NCBI GenBank assembly: GCA_963785065.1
Contig: CAWATX010000002.1
Location: 744,001-808,000, forward strand
Direction: 5' to 3'
DNA length: 64,000 nucleotides
DNA from: CAVSRC01 sp963785065
GTDB lineage: Bacteria; Pseudomonadota; Alphaproteobacteria; Rhizobiales; Kaistiaceae
Shown: piece after piece, positions 8,126 to 17,605 of the stretch
Numbering within the stretch: the first letter of the stretch is position 1
Layout of the letters: each line of letters begins with the position of its first letter
The notes under the pieces: generated by a model
Told to the model about the DNA's origin: nothing
What the model saw: the letters and a program-made list of their open reading frames with translations, nothing else
Database searches by the model: none
Program-made: the position numbers and the translations under genes

Positions 8126-10226
8126 TTATCGTGTGAAGCTCACCGCGTTGCCGGCGTCCACATTGATGATGTTGCCGGTCGATTTGGCCGACAGGTCCGA
8201 GGCGAGGAAGTATATCGCCTCGGCGACGTCCTCGGGGAGTACGCTGCGCTTGAGCATGCTGCGCTTGCGGTAGTGCTCCTCCAGTTCGTCCGGCCTGATC
8301 TGATAGGCGGCGGCACGTTGTTCGCGCCACTCGCCGCTCCAGATGGTCGAGCCGCGCAGCACCGCATCCGGATTGACGACGTTGGCGCGGATGCCGAGCG
8401 GCGCTCCTTCCAGCGCCAGACCGCGGGCGAGATGAATCTCGGCCGCCTTGGCCGTGGAATAGGCCGAGGCGTTGACCGAGGCCGCAAGCCCGTTCTTGGA
8501 GGCGACGAAGACGATCGAGCCGCCCAGCCCCTGCCGCTTCATCACGCGGAAGGCCTCGCGCGAGACCAGGAAATAGCCCTTGGCGAGGATGTCCATGTTG
8601 CGGTTCCAGGTGGCGAGCGTCGTCTCCTCGATCGGCGATGCCGACGAGATGCCGGCATTGGAGACCAGGATGTCGAGCCCGCCATAGGCGGCCACCGCAT
8701 CGGCGAAGGCCGCGATCACCGCAGCTTCATCGGTGACGTCCATGACCGCGCTCGCCACATTGTCCTTGCCATAAGCCTTGGCGAAGGCCTTCGTCGTCTC
8801 GCCGAGCGCCGCCGCGTCGATGTCCCCCAGAACCACGGCGGCGCCTTCGGCCAGCAGCTTGGCCGCGGCCGCCCGGCCGATGCCGTTGGCGCCACCGGTG
8901 ACCAGCGCCACCCGGCCGGCGAGGCTCTTCGGTTTCGGCAGGCGCTGCAGCTTGGCCTCTTCGAGCAGCCAGTATTCGATGTCGAAGGCCTCCTGCTCGG
9001 GCAGCCCGACATAGGTATCGACCGACGAGGCGCCGCGCATGACGTTGATGGCGTTGCGATAGAACTCGGCAGCGATGCGCGCCGTCGCCTTGTTGGCGGC
9101 GAAGGTGATCATGCCCACCCGCGGCACCAGATAGACCACCGGATTGGGATCGCGCATCGCCGGGCTGTCGGCGTGCCTGCAGCGCTGGTAATAGGCGGCG
9201 TAATCCTCGCGAAAGCCGGCAACCGCCACGCCGATGCCGGCAAGCGTCGCCTCCGCGTCGCCGTCATAGTCGAGGACGAGCGGGCGGATCTTGGTCCTCA
9301 GAAAATGGTCGGGGCACGAGGTGCCGAGCGCGGCGAGTGGGGCGAGACGCTCTGAATTGACGAATTCGAGCACCGCCGGATCGTCGTCAAAGTGGCCGAC
9401 CTTGCTGCCCTGTTTGCCGATCTCGCCGCGGATCGCGACCATCAGCCGGTTGGCGATCGCCCGCCGGTCCGCCGACGCCTCGGCTTGCACCCGGGCACCA
9501 CCGAAGGCGTGCTTGCCCAGTGCCTTCTCCTTCTCGGCGAGCCAGGCGATCGCCTTGTTGATCGTGGCGATGGTGGTTGCGTAGCAGGCGCGCGGATCGT
9601 CGCTCCAGGTGAACAGCCCGTGGCTTTCGAGAACCACGCCGGTGGCCTCCGGGTGCGCGCGGGCGAACTTCTCCAGCATCAGGCCGAGCTCGAAGCCCGG
9701 CCGCCGCCACGGCAGCCAGCCGATGCTGTCGCCATAGATCTCTCGTGTGAGCGCCCGCGAGTTCTTCGACGCGGCAATGGCGATCACCGCATCGGGGTGC
9801 ATGTGGTCGACGTGCTTGTAGGGCAGGAAGCCGTGCAGCGGCGTGTCGATCGAGGCGGCGCGCGGATTGAGGTTGAAGGTGCAATGGGGCAGATGGCCGA
9901 CCATCTCGTCTTCTTCGCTGGGGCCCCGATAGAGCGCCTTCAGCCCTTCCAGCTTCGCCTGATAGAGCGTGGCGAAACCGTCGAGCTTCATCGAGCCGAG
10001 GTCGCCGCCCGATCCCTTGACCCACAGGACGGTGACATCCTCGCCGCTGAGCGGGTCGCGCGCGACGAGCTTGGCGGAGGTGTTGCCGCCACCGAAATTG
10101 GTGATGCGCAGGTCAGAGCCGAGCAGGTTCGAACCGGTAGAGCAGGAGCTCCGAGGGCGTCAGCGTGGCGGCGTTCTGCTCGTCCCAGCGGTCGGCGAGA
10201 AGAGTCTTGTCGATTGGCGCGGTCAT
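8126..10226 (-). pseudogene. rhaD: Bifunctional rhamnulose-1-phosphate aldolase / short-chain dehydrogenase, frameshifted
   Basis: A reconstructed 699-codon gene, the length of rhizobial fused RhaD, with one extra base. Translation from the ATG at 10226 gives 31 family-like residues (MTAPIDKTLLADRW to ELLLYR), then shifts and stops within a few codons. Dropping one T of the TT at 10132-10133 (minus-strand reading) restores YRSNLLGSDLRITNFGGGNTS and joins the 621-codon open frame at 8126-9991. The aldolase part has the HxH-type site (HGFLPYKHVDHMHP); the SDR part (from about residue 410) has TGGANGIG, NAGIS and the YxxxK pair (SAYSTAKAA). It would make DHAP and oxidise lactaldehyde. A sequencing error cannot be excluded. 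Confidence 0.85.
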
Positions 10227-10430
10227 TCTGCTTGCTGGCTTTGGTGGGTTGGTTGCCGAGCGGTGCGGCACCGCATGGTTTCTTCAAACAGGGAGGATGT
10301 CAATCAAAAGCGCCAATAGTCGAGCATATTGCACCACAACATTGCGCGTTTGCGTCGCAATATTATCGAAATTGAGCGTTTCTGATTGACTCTGTCAAAA
10401 TTCCTTGCTGATCTTCGCAAGGGAGGAGCA
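10227..10430. promoter_or_regulatory. Divergent rhaD / rhaR promoter region with an inverted repeat
   Basis: A 204-base intergenic space between divergent rhaDI and rhaRSTPQUK, AT-richer than its surroundings. It contains the inverted repeat ATTGCG-N9-CGCAAT (10341-10361) and a wider TATTGC...GCAATA pair (10327-10362). These sit where a DeoR-family repressor such as RhaR would have to bind to control both operons. The operator assignment is inference from position and symmetry. Confidence 0.5.
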
Positions 10431-11240
10431 ATGCACGAAATCGAACGCCATCGCGTCATCCTCGGTGCGGTCGCCGACAAGCCGGTCGTCACGGTCTCCG
10501 AGCTGGTCGATCTGACCGGTGCTTCGGAAGCGACGATCCGTCGCGACATCGGCGCGCTGCACGTCTCCGGCAAGCTGCGCCGCGTGCGTGGCGGCGCCGA
10601 GGCACTCCACCCGCCCGAGGTCCGCGGCATCGCCGGGCGTCCTTTCTCGGTCAACGAGGGGGTCAATGTCGACCGGAAGCGCGCCATCGCCCGCGCTGCC
10701 GTGGCGCTCTGCGACGACGGCGAATCGATCATCATCAACGGCGGCACCACCACCTATCAGATGGTCCACCACCTCGCCCGCCGGCGTCTGCAGATCCTGA
10801 CCAACTCGTTCCCCATCGCCGATCACCTGCTGCGCAATTCGAGAAACACGATCACGCTGCCGGGCGGCGCCATCTATCGCGAGCAGAACATCATCCTCAG
10901 CCCCTTCGAGAACGATGTGACGCGCAACTTCTATGCGCGCCGCATGTTCATGGGCGCCCGCGGCGTCGGTCCGCTCGGCGTCATGGAGGGCGATCCGCTG
11001 CTCATCCAGGCCGAGCAGAAGCTCATCAACCAGGCCGAGGAGCTGGTTCTGCTGGTCGACTCCTCCAAGTTCGCCAACCGCTCGAGCCTGATCCTCTGTC
11101 CGCTCGAGCGCGTGCATATCGTGATTACCGACGAGGGCGTCTCCACCCGGGACGCGAAGATCGTCGAACAGGCCGGAATCCGTCTCATCGTCGCCGCTCG
11201 GGAGGAGAGCGACGGGGAGGCGTCATCGTCGGCGGCATGA
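10431..11240 (+). CDS. rhaR: DeoR-family transcriptional regulator of rhamnose catabolism
   Basis: 269 residues from the ATG at 10431, chosen over the upstream TTG at 10386 because GGGAGGAG stands 3-10 bases before it. The N-terminal winged helix-turn-helix (residues 1-57) shows the DeoR signature VSELVDLTGASEATIRRDI followed by LRRVRGGAEAL. The C-terminal domain (about 75-250) is the sugar-phosphate-sensing DeoRC fold, with NGGTTTYQM and NSFPIADHL. Order and orientation match rhaR at the head of rhaRSTPQUK in R. leguminosarum. It is likely to respond to a phosphorylated rhamnose intermediate and to control the divergent rhaDI. Confidence 0.92.
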   Translation: MHEIERHRVILGAVADKPVVTVSELVDLTGASEATIRRDIGALHVSGKLRRVRGGAEALHPPEVRGIAGRPFSVNEGVNVDRKRAIARAAVALCDDGESIIINGGTTTYQMVHHLARRRLQILTNSFPIADHLLRNSRNTITLPGGAIYREQNIILSPFENDVTRNFYARRMFMGARGVGPLGVMEGDPLLIQAEQKLINQAEELVLLVDSSKFANRSSLILCPLERVHIVITDEGVSTRDAKIVEQAGIRLIVAAREESDGEASSSAA

Positions 11241-11296
11241 GGCGCGCCGATCCACCTGAAGGCAGTGCACAGGAAAACCAAGGGGAGGAACTGAGA

Positions 11297-12292
11297 ATGA
11301 GCCTTCTGAAGAAACTGGCGATCGGCACCGCACTGGCGCTGGCTTTCGCCGTCAATCCGGCCTCGGCCGCCAATGTCAAGATCGCCCTGCTGGTCAAGAA
11401 CCTCGGCAACGGCTTCTTCGACGCCGCCGACAAGGGCGCCGAGGAGGCGGCCAAGGAACTCGGCAACGTCGACATCATCTATACCGGCCCGACCCAGGCC
11501 ACGCCGGAAGGCCAGATCGACATCATCAACTCGCTGATCGCCCAGGGCGTCAACGCCATCGCGATTTCGGCCAACGACGCCGACGCGCTGGTGCCGGTGC
11601 TGAAGAAGGCGATGGACCGCGGCATCACGGTCATCTCGTTCGATTCCGGCGTCGCCAAGGCCGGCCGCCAGATGAACCTCCTCGCTTCCGGCACCAAGCT
11701 CATCGGCGACCAGTGCCTGAAGATGGCCAACGATCTGCTCGGCGGCCAGAAGGGCAACGTCGCCATCCTGTCGGCGACCTCGACGGCGACCAACCAGAAC
11801 GCCTGGATCGACGTCATGAAGAAGGACGCCGGCATGTATTCCGACGTCAACCTGACCAAGGTCGTCTATGGCGACGACAAGCAGGACAAGAGCTACACCG
11901 AGGCCAAGGGCCTGATCGACAGCGATCCCGCCCTCAAGGTGATCATCGCGCCGACCACGGTGGGCATTGCCGCCGCGGCGCAATATGTCGAGGACAACAA
12001 CCTCGTCGGCAAGGTGCTGGTCACCGGTCTCGGCCTGCCGTCGGAGATGATCAAGCACGTCAAGTCGGGGGCCGCGCCGCAGTTCGCCCTGTGGAACCCG
12101 ATCGACCTCGGCTATGCCGCGACCACGATCGCCTACAACCTGGCGACCGGCAAGGAGAAGGCGGTTGCCGGCGGCGAGCTGTCGATGGGCCGGCTCGGCA
12201 AGGTCAAGCTCGACGACGACCTGTCGGGTGCCATGGCGCCGCCCTTCGTCTTCGACGCCAAGAACATCGACGAGTTCGCCAAGGTCTACTGA
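11297..12292 (+). CDS. rhaS: Rhamnose ABC transporter substrate-binding protein
   Basis: 331 residues from the ATG at 11297, which has GGGGAGGA about 9 bases upstream; an upstream in-frame ATG at 11237 lacks a signal peptide at its N-terminus. Residues 1-26 form a Sec signal peptide (SLLKKLAIG, hydrophobic core, cleavage after ASA). The mature part is a periplasmic type I sugar-binding protein with VKIALLVKNLGNGFFDAA, YTGPTQATPEGQID and ISANDADALVPVL. Its place between rhaR and rhaT supports L-rhamnose as ligand. A strong hairpin follows the gene, as is common for abundant binding proteins. Confidence 0.93.
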   Translation: MSLLKKLAIGTALALAFAVNPASAANVKIALLVKNLGNGFFDAADKGAEEAAKELGNVDIIYTGPTQATPEGQIDIINSLIAQGVNAIAISANDADALVPVLKKAMDRGITVISFDSGVAKAGRQMNLLASGTKLIGDQCLKMANDLLGGQKGNVAILSATSTATNQNAWIDVMKKDAGMYSDVNLTKVVYGDDKQDKSYTEAKGLIDSDPALKVIIAPTTVGIAAAAQYVEDNNLVGKVLVTGLGLPSEMIKHVKSGAAPQFALWNPIDLGYAATTIAYNLATGKEKAVAGGELSMGRLGKVKLDDDLSGAMAPPFVFDAKNIDEFAKVY

Positions 12293-12313
12293 GGGCTCCT
12301 CCCCAACCCCCAG

Positions 12314-12337
12314 GCGGGAGGCGCACGCGCCTCCCGC
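12314..12337 (+). other. Intercistronic hairpin between rhaS and rhaT
   Basis: A perfect 10-bp stem (GCGGGAGGCG / CGCCTCCCGC) with a 4-base CACG loop, 22 bases after the rhaS stop. There is no U-tract, so it is more likely an mRNA-stabilising or partial-termination element that raises binding-protein output relative to the membrane components. Confidence 0.6.
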
Positions 12338-12435
12338 AATTCCGGCCGGCACGGAGCTCGCGGCCAGGCCTGGCCGCGTTGTTGAGGAGCCCGCCGCGTC
12401 CGTGCGATGCTGGTCCGGTTGGGAAGCGTTTCCGC

Positions 12436-13941
<1,506 letters not shown>

Positions 13942-13942
13942 C

Positions 13943-14911
13943 ATGCGCATCGGACGCGATATCCTGCTCGCCATCATCGTCGCGGCGATGATCGTCGGCA
14001 TCGGCTTCATCACGCCGGCCTTCGTTCAGCCGAAGAGCCTCGCCGGCCTGTTCAACGACACCGCCATCCTGATCATGGTCGTGCTCGGCCAGATGACCGT
14101 CATCCTGACCAAGTGCATCGACCTGTCGGTCGGCGCCAACATCGCGCTCACCGGCGTACTGGTTGCGCTGGTCAACGCCGCCCATCCAGAGGTGCCGATC
14201 CCCCTGCTCATGCTCGCCGCCGCCGGCATCGGTCTTGGCCTTGGCGCCTTCAACGGCGCCATGGTGTGGCTGGTCGGCATCCCGCCGATCGTCGTCACCC
14301 TCGGCACGTTGTCGATCTATCGCGGCCTCGCTTTCGTCGCCTCCGGCGGCACCTCGATCGTCGGGCGGCAGATGAGCGCCGCCTTCATCGCCGCGCCGCG
14401 CACCGAGATCCTCGGCCTGCCACTGCTGTCGTGGTTCGCCATCATCGTGGTGGTCGTGTTTCTCTTCTTCATGCGCATCACGCGCATCGGCCGCGCCTTC
14501 TATGCTGTCGGTGGCAATCCCGTCGCCGCCGTCTACACCGGCATCGATGTCGGCCTGACCCAGTTCGTCGCCTTCTGCATCTCCGGTACGATCGCCGGCT
14601 TCTGCGGTTATCTGTGGGCCTCGCGCTTCACCATCGCCTATGTCGATATCGCCGGCGGATTCGAGTTGCAGGTCATCGCCTCGTGCGTCATCGGCGGCGT
14701 CTCGATCGCCGGCGGCATCGGCACCGTGCCCGGCGCCGTCCTCGGCGCGCTCTTCTTCGGCGTGGTCAGCGAGGCACTGCCGGTGATCCACGTCTCGCCG
14801 TTCTGGCAGCTTGCTATCTCCGGCGCCGCCATCCTCGGCGCCGTCATCATCAACGCCGGCCGCGAGCGCCAGACCGGCCGCCTGATCCTCAAGGAGGCCG
14901 TGGCCGGATGA
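13943..14911 (+). CDS. rhaP: Rhamnose ABC transporter permease
   Basis: 322-residue CUT2-type permease with eight to ten hydrophobic segments across its length. Conserved features of RbsC-like permeases are present: LTKCIDLSVGANIALTG near residues 53-69, VTLGTLSIYRG near 115-125, and GGVSIAGGIGTVPGAVLGAL near 250-270. It begins one base after the rhaT stop. Its own stop overlaps the ATG of the second permease. Together with RhaQ it forms the inner-membrane pore for L-rhamnose. Confidence 0.93.
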   Translation: MRIGRDILLAIIVAAMIVGIGFITPAFVQPKSLAGLFNDTAILIMVVLGQMTVILTKCIDLSVGANIALTGVLVALVNAAHPEVPIPLLMLAAAGIGLGLGAFNGAMVWLVGIPPIVVTLGTLSIYRGLAFVASGGTSIVGRQMSAAFIAAPRTEILGLPLLSWFAIIVVVVFLFFMRITRIGRAFYAVGGNPVAAVYTGIDVGLTQFVAFCISGTIAGFCGYLWASRFTIAYVDIAGGFELQVIASCVIGGVSIAGGIGTVPGAVLGALFFGVVSEALPVIHVSPFWQLAISGAAILGAVIINAGRERQTGRLILKEAVAG

Positions 14912-15912
14912 GCGAGCAGACCATAGCTTCCCACGATATTCCCGACCGCCTCGCCGGCCGTTTCCGCTGGTGGAAGCAGTGGGAGGTGATCCTTTTCGCC
15001 GTCGCCGCCGCCATCTTCGTTTTCAACGCGACGGCCTCACCCTATTTCCTCAATCCCTACAATCTCTCCGACGCCACCTTCAATTTCACCGAGAAGGCGA
15101 TCATCGCCTTGGCCATGGCGCTGCTGATCATCGCCGGCGAGATCGACCTGTCGGTCGCCTCGATCATCGCCCTGTCCTCGACCGCCATGGGCGCGGCGGC
15201 CGCCGCCGGCGCCGGCACGCCCACCCTCGTCGTCATCGGCATCGCCGTCGGCATCCTCGCCGGGGCCTTCAACGGCTTCATCGTCACCTGGTTCCGCATC
15301 CCCTCGATCGTCGTCACCATCGGCACCATGAGCCTCTTCCGCGGCATCGCCTTCGTCGTCCTCGGCGACCAGGTCTATCGCCACTATCCGGCCGATTTCG
15401 CCTTCTTCGGCCAGGGTTATGTCTGGTGGGTGATTTCCTTCGAGTTCGTGCTGTTCCTGGTGCTCGCCGTCGTCTTCGGCGTCGTGCTGCACCTCACCGC
15501 CTTCGGCCGGCGGATCTATGCCATCGGCAACAACGCGGTTGCGGCACTCTTCTCCGGTGTGCGCGTTGACCGCATCCGCTTCCTGCTTTTCGTGCTGACC
15601 GGCGCGATGAGCGGCGTCGCCGCGATCCTGCTCACGTCGCGCATCAGCTCGACCCGCCCGACCATCGCCACCGGCTGGGAGCTTGAGGTCATCACCATGG
15701 TGGTGCTCGGCGGCGTCAACATCCTCGGCGGCTCCGGCACCATTCCCGGCGTCTTTATCGCCGCCTTCGTCATGGGCCTGGTCACCTTCGGCTTCGGCCT
15801 GCTCAACGTGCCGGGTATCGTTCAGTCGATCTTCATCGGCTCGCTTCTGATCGGGGCGATCGCGCTGCCGATCGTCGCCGGCAAGATCGCCCGGCGCTGG
15901 AGGAACGCCTGA
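14908..15912 (+). CDS. rhaQ: Rhamnose ABC transporter permease
   Basis: 334 residues from the ATG at 14908 (overlapping the rhaP stop; AAGGAGG lies 10-17 bases upstream). The long open frame extending further upstream is the out-of-frame shadow of rhaP. It is the second CUT2 permease, with IIAGEIDLSVASIIALS, VTIGTMSLFRGIAF and GGVNILGGSGTIPGVF. The cytoplasmic N-terminal extension (about 35 residues ending WWKQWEVILF) is longer than in RhaP. It overlaps the mutarotase start by one base. Confidence 0.93.
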   Translation: MSEQTIASHDIPDRLAGRFRWWKQWEVILFAVAAAIFVFNATASPYFLNPYNLSDATFNFTEKAIIALAMALLIIAGEIDLSVASIIALSSTAMGAAAAAGAGTPTLVVIGIAVGILAGAFNGFIVTWFRIPSIVVTIGTMSLFRGIAFVVLGDQVYRHYPADFAFFGQGYVWWVISFEFVLFLVLAVVFGVVLHLTAFGRRIYAIGNNAVAALFSGVRVDRIRFLLFVLTGAMSGVAAILLTSRISSTRPTIATGWELEVITMVVLGGVNILGGSGTIPGVFIAAFVMGLVTFGFGLLNVPGIVQSIFIGSLLIGAIALPIVAGKIARRWRNA

Positions 15913-16226
15913 TGCAGAAACATGCCTTCAAGATGAAGCTCAATCCCGGCATGGAGGCCGAATACAAGCGCCGCCACGACGCGATCTGGCCCGAACTCGT
16001 GGCGCTCCTGAAAGAAGCCGGCATCTCCGACTATTCCATCCATCTCGACCGCGAGACCAACATCCTGTTCGGCGTGCTGTGGCGCACCGACGACCACGGC
16101 ATGGACGATCTGCCTCGCCATCCGGTCATGCAGCGCTGGTGGGCCTACATGGCCGACATCATGGAAACGGCGCCGGACAACGAGCCGGTGTCGATCCCGC
16201 TGGTCACCGTCTTCCACATGGAATGA
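15912..16226 (+). CDS. rhaU: L-rhamnose mutarotase
   Basis: 104 residues, the exact size of the RhaM/RhaU family. It interconverts alpha- and beta-L-rhamnose after uptake so that the isomerase receives its preferred anomer. The conserved pattern is clear: FKMKLNPGMEAEYKRRHD (with the catalytic His near residue 22), IHLDRETNILFGVL and the C-terminal MADIMETAPDN. The start ATG overlaps the last base of the rhaQ stop and its stop overlaps rhaK, so it is translated as part of the operon. Confidence 0.95.
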   Translation: MQKHAFKMKLNPGMEAEYKRRHDAIWPELVALLKEAGISDYSIHLDRETNILFGVLWRTDDHGMDDLPRHPVMQRWWAYMADIMETAPDNEPVSIPLVTVFHME

Positions 16227-17596
16227 ACATGCCCGGCGCCATCGTCGTCGTCGATATCGGCAAGTCGAACGCCAAGCTGGCGCTGGTCGATCCGACGAGC
16301 CGCGCCGTGACGGCGGTGCGCACCACGGCCAATACGGTACGCACGGACGGACCCTATCCGCATTTCGACGTCGACATCCTGTGGCAATGGCTGCTCGACG
16401 GGCTTGCGGCCTTCACCCGCGACGGCGAGATCGCGACGATCTCGGTGACCACCCATGGCGCCTGCTTCGCCCTTGTCGCCGGCGACCGGTTGGCCCTGCC
16501 GATCCTCGACTACGAACACGATGGCCCGGAGGCGGTGCACGACGCCTATCGCGCGGCCTGCGGCGATTTTGCCGAGACCCTGTCGCCGGATCTCCCCAAC
16601 GGCCTCAATGCCGGCCGCCAGCTCTACTGGCTGAGCCGCACCTTTCCGGACGCCTTCGCGCGGACGGAGGCGATCCTGCCCTACCCGCAATACTGGGTGT
16701 GGCGGCTGACCGGCCGCAGGGCGGCCGAGGTCACCTCGCTCGGCTGCCACACCGACCTGTGGGCGCCGCGCGCGGCGACCTATTCGCACTTTGCGGTCAG
16801 CGAGGGCTGGGACCGCCTGTTCCCACCACTGGTCAAGGCGTGGGACAGCGTCGGCACCATCACGCCGGAGGTCGCGACGCGCACCGGCATCGCCGCGGAC
16901 TGCCGCGTCGTCGCTGGCATCCACGATTCCAATGCCAGCCTGCTGCCCCACCTGTTGACGCGCTCCGTCCCCTTCGCCGTGCTCTCCACCGGCACATGGG
17001 CAATCGTGCTGGCGCCGGGCAGCAGCATCGGCAAGCTCGATCCGGCCCGCGACTGCCTCGCCAATGTCGACGCGCTCGGCCGGCCGGTGCCCTCGGCCCG
17101 CTTCATGGCCGGACGCGAATTCGGCATCCTCACCGGCGACAGCAACGCCGAGCCGAACGACGGCGATGTGGCGCGCGTCGTCACCGGCGAGATCATGGCA
17201 CTGCCAAGCTTCGCTCCCGGCACCGGCCCCTTCGGCAGGATGACGGGACACTGGACATTCGACCCGGCGAACCTCGCGCCCGGCGAGCGCGTCGCCGCCG
17301 CCAGCCTCTATGCCGCAATGGTCGCCGAAACCTGCCTGGCGCTTGCCGGCGCCGAAGGGCCGGTCATCGTCGAGGGGCCCTTTGCCCGCAACCAGCTGTT
17401 CCTGGCCGCGCTCGCCCAACGCATCCCGCGCCCGGTTCTGGTCGAGCCGGATGCCACCGGCACGGTCGACGGCGCCACCCTGCTCGCCTTCGGACCGGGG
17501 GCGCGCACGCCCACGAAGGAAGCGCCGCCGGCAACCCCGCTTGCCATCGATCTCGGCGCCTATGCCGAGACCTGGCAGCGTCTCGCCACCCTGTGA
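16223..17596 (+). CDS. rhaK: Rhamnulokinase-type FGGY carbohydrate kinase
   Basis: 457 residues from the ATG at 16223 (ATGA overlap with rhaU; a second ATG two codons later is also possible). FGGY/actin-fold kinase: the phosphate-1 loop is VVVDIGKSNAKLALVD, the central part has TTHGACFALV and HDSNASLLPHL, and the second ATP-binding loop is LSTGTWAIVL. It phosphorylates L-rhamnulose to L-rhamnulose 1-phosphate for the aldolase. In R. leguminosarum the kinase is also reported to be needed for rhamnose transport, which fits its being cotranscribed with the importer. It is the last gene of the operon and converges on the ABC-F gene. Confidence 0.92.
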   Translation: MNMPGAIVVVDIGKSNAKLALVDPTSRAVTAVRTTANTVRTDGPYPHFDVDILWQWLLDGLAAFTRDGEIATISVTTHGACFALVAGDRLALPILDYEHDGPEAVHDAYRAACGDFAETLSPDLPNGLNAGRQLYWLSRTFPDAFARTEAILPYPQYWVWRLTGRRAAEVTSLGCHTDLWAPRAATYSHFAVSEGWDRLFPPLVKAWDSVGTITPEVATRTGIAADCRVVAGIHDSNASLLPHLLTRSVPFAVLSTGTWAIVLAPGSSIGKLDPARDCLANVDALGRPVPSARFMAGREFGILTGDSNAEPNDGDVARVVTGEIMALPSFAPGTGPFGRMTGHWTFDPANLAPGERVAAASLYAAMVAETCLALAGAEGPVIVEGPFARNQLFLAALAQRIPRPVLVEPDATGTVDGATLLAFGPGARTPTKEAPPATPLAIDLGAYAETWQRLATL

Positions 17597-17605
17597 GGCA
17601 AAACC

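Noticed and set aside
9387..10025. The 621-codon start at 9991 as the true start of rhaD
   Set aside because: It would omit the N-terminal aldolase part that is still recognisable upstream, one base out of frame. The frameshift explanation fits better.
11713..12435. Upstream extension of the rhaT frame by about 240 codons
   Set aside because: It runs through rhaS in another frame and is not ATPase-like. The family N-terminus starts at 12436.
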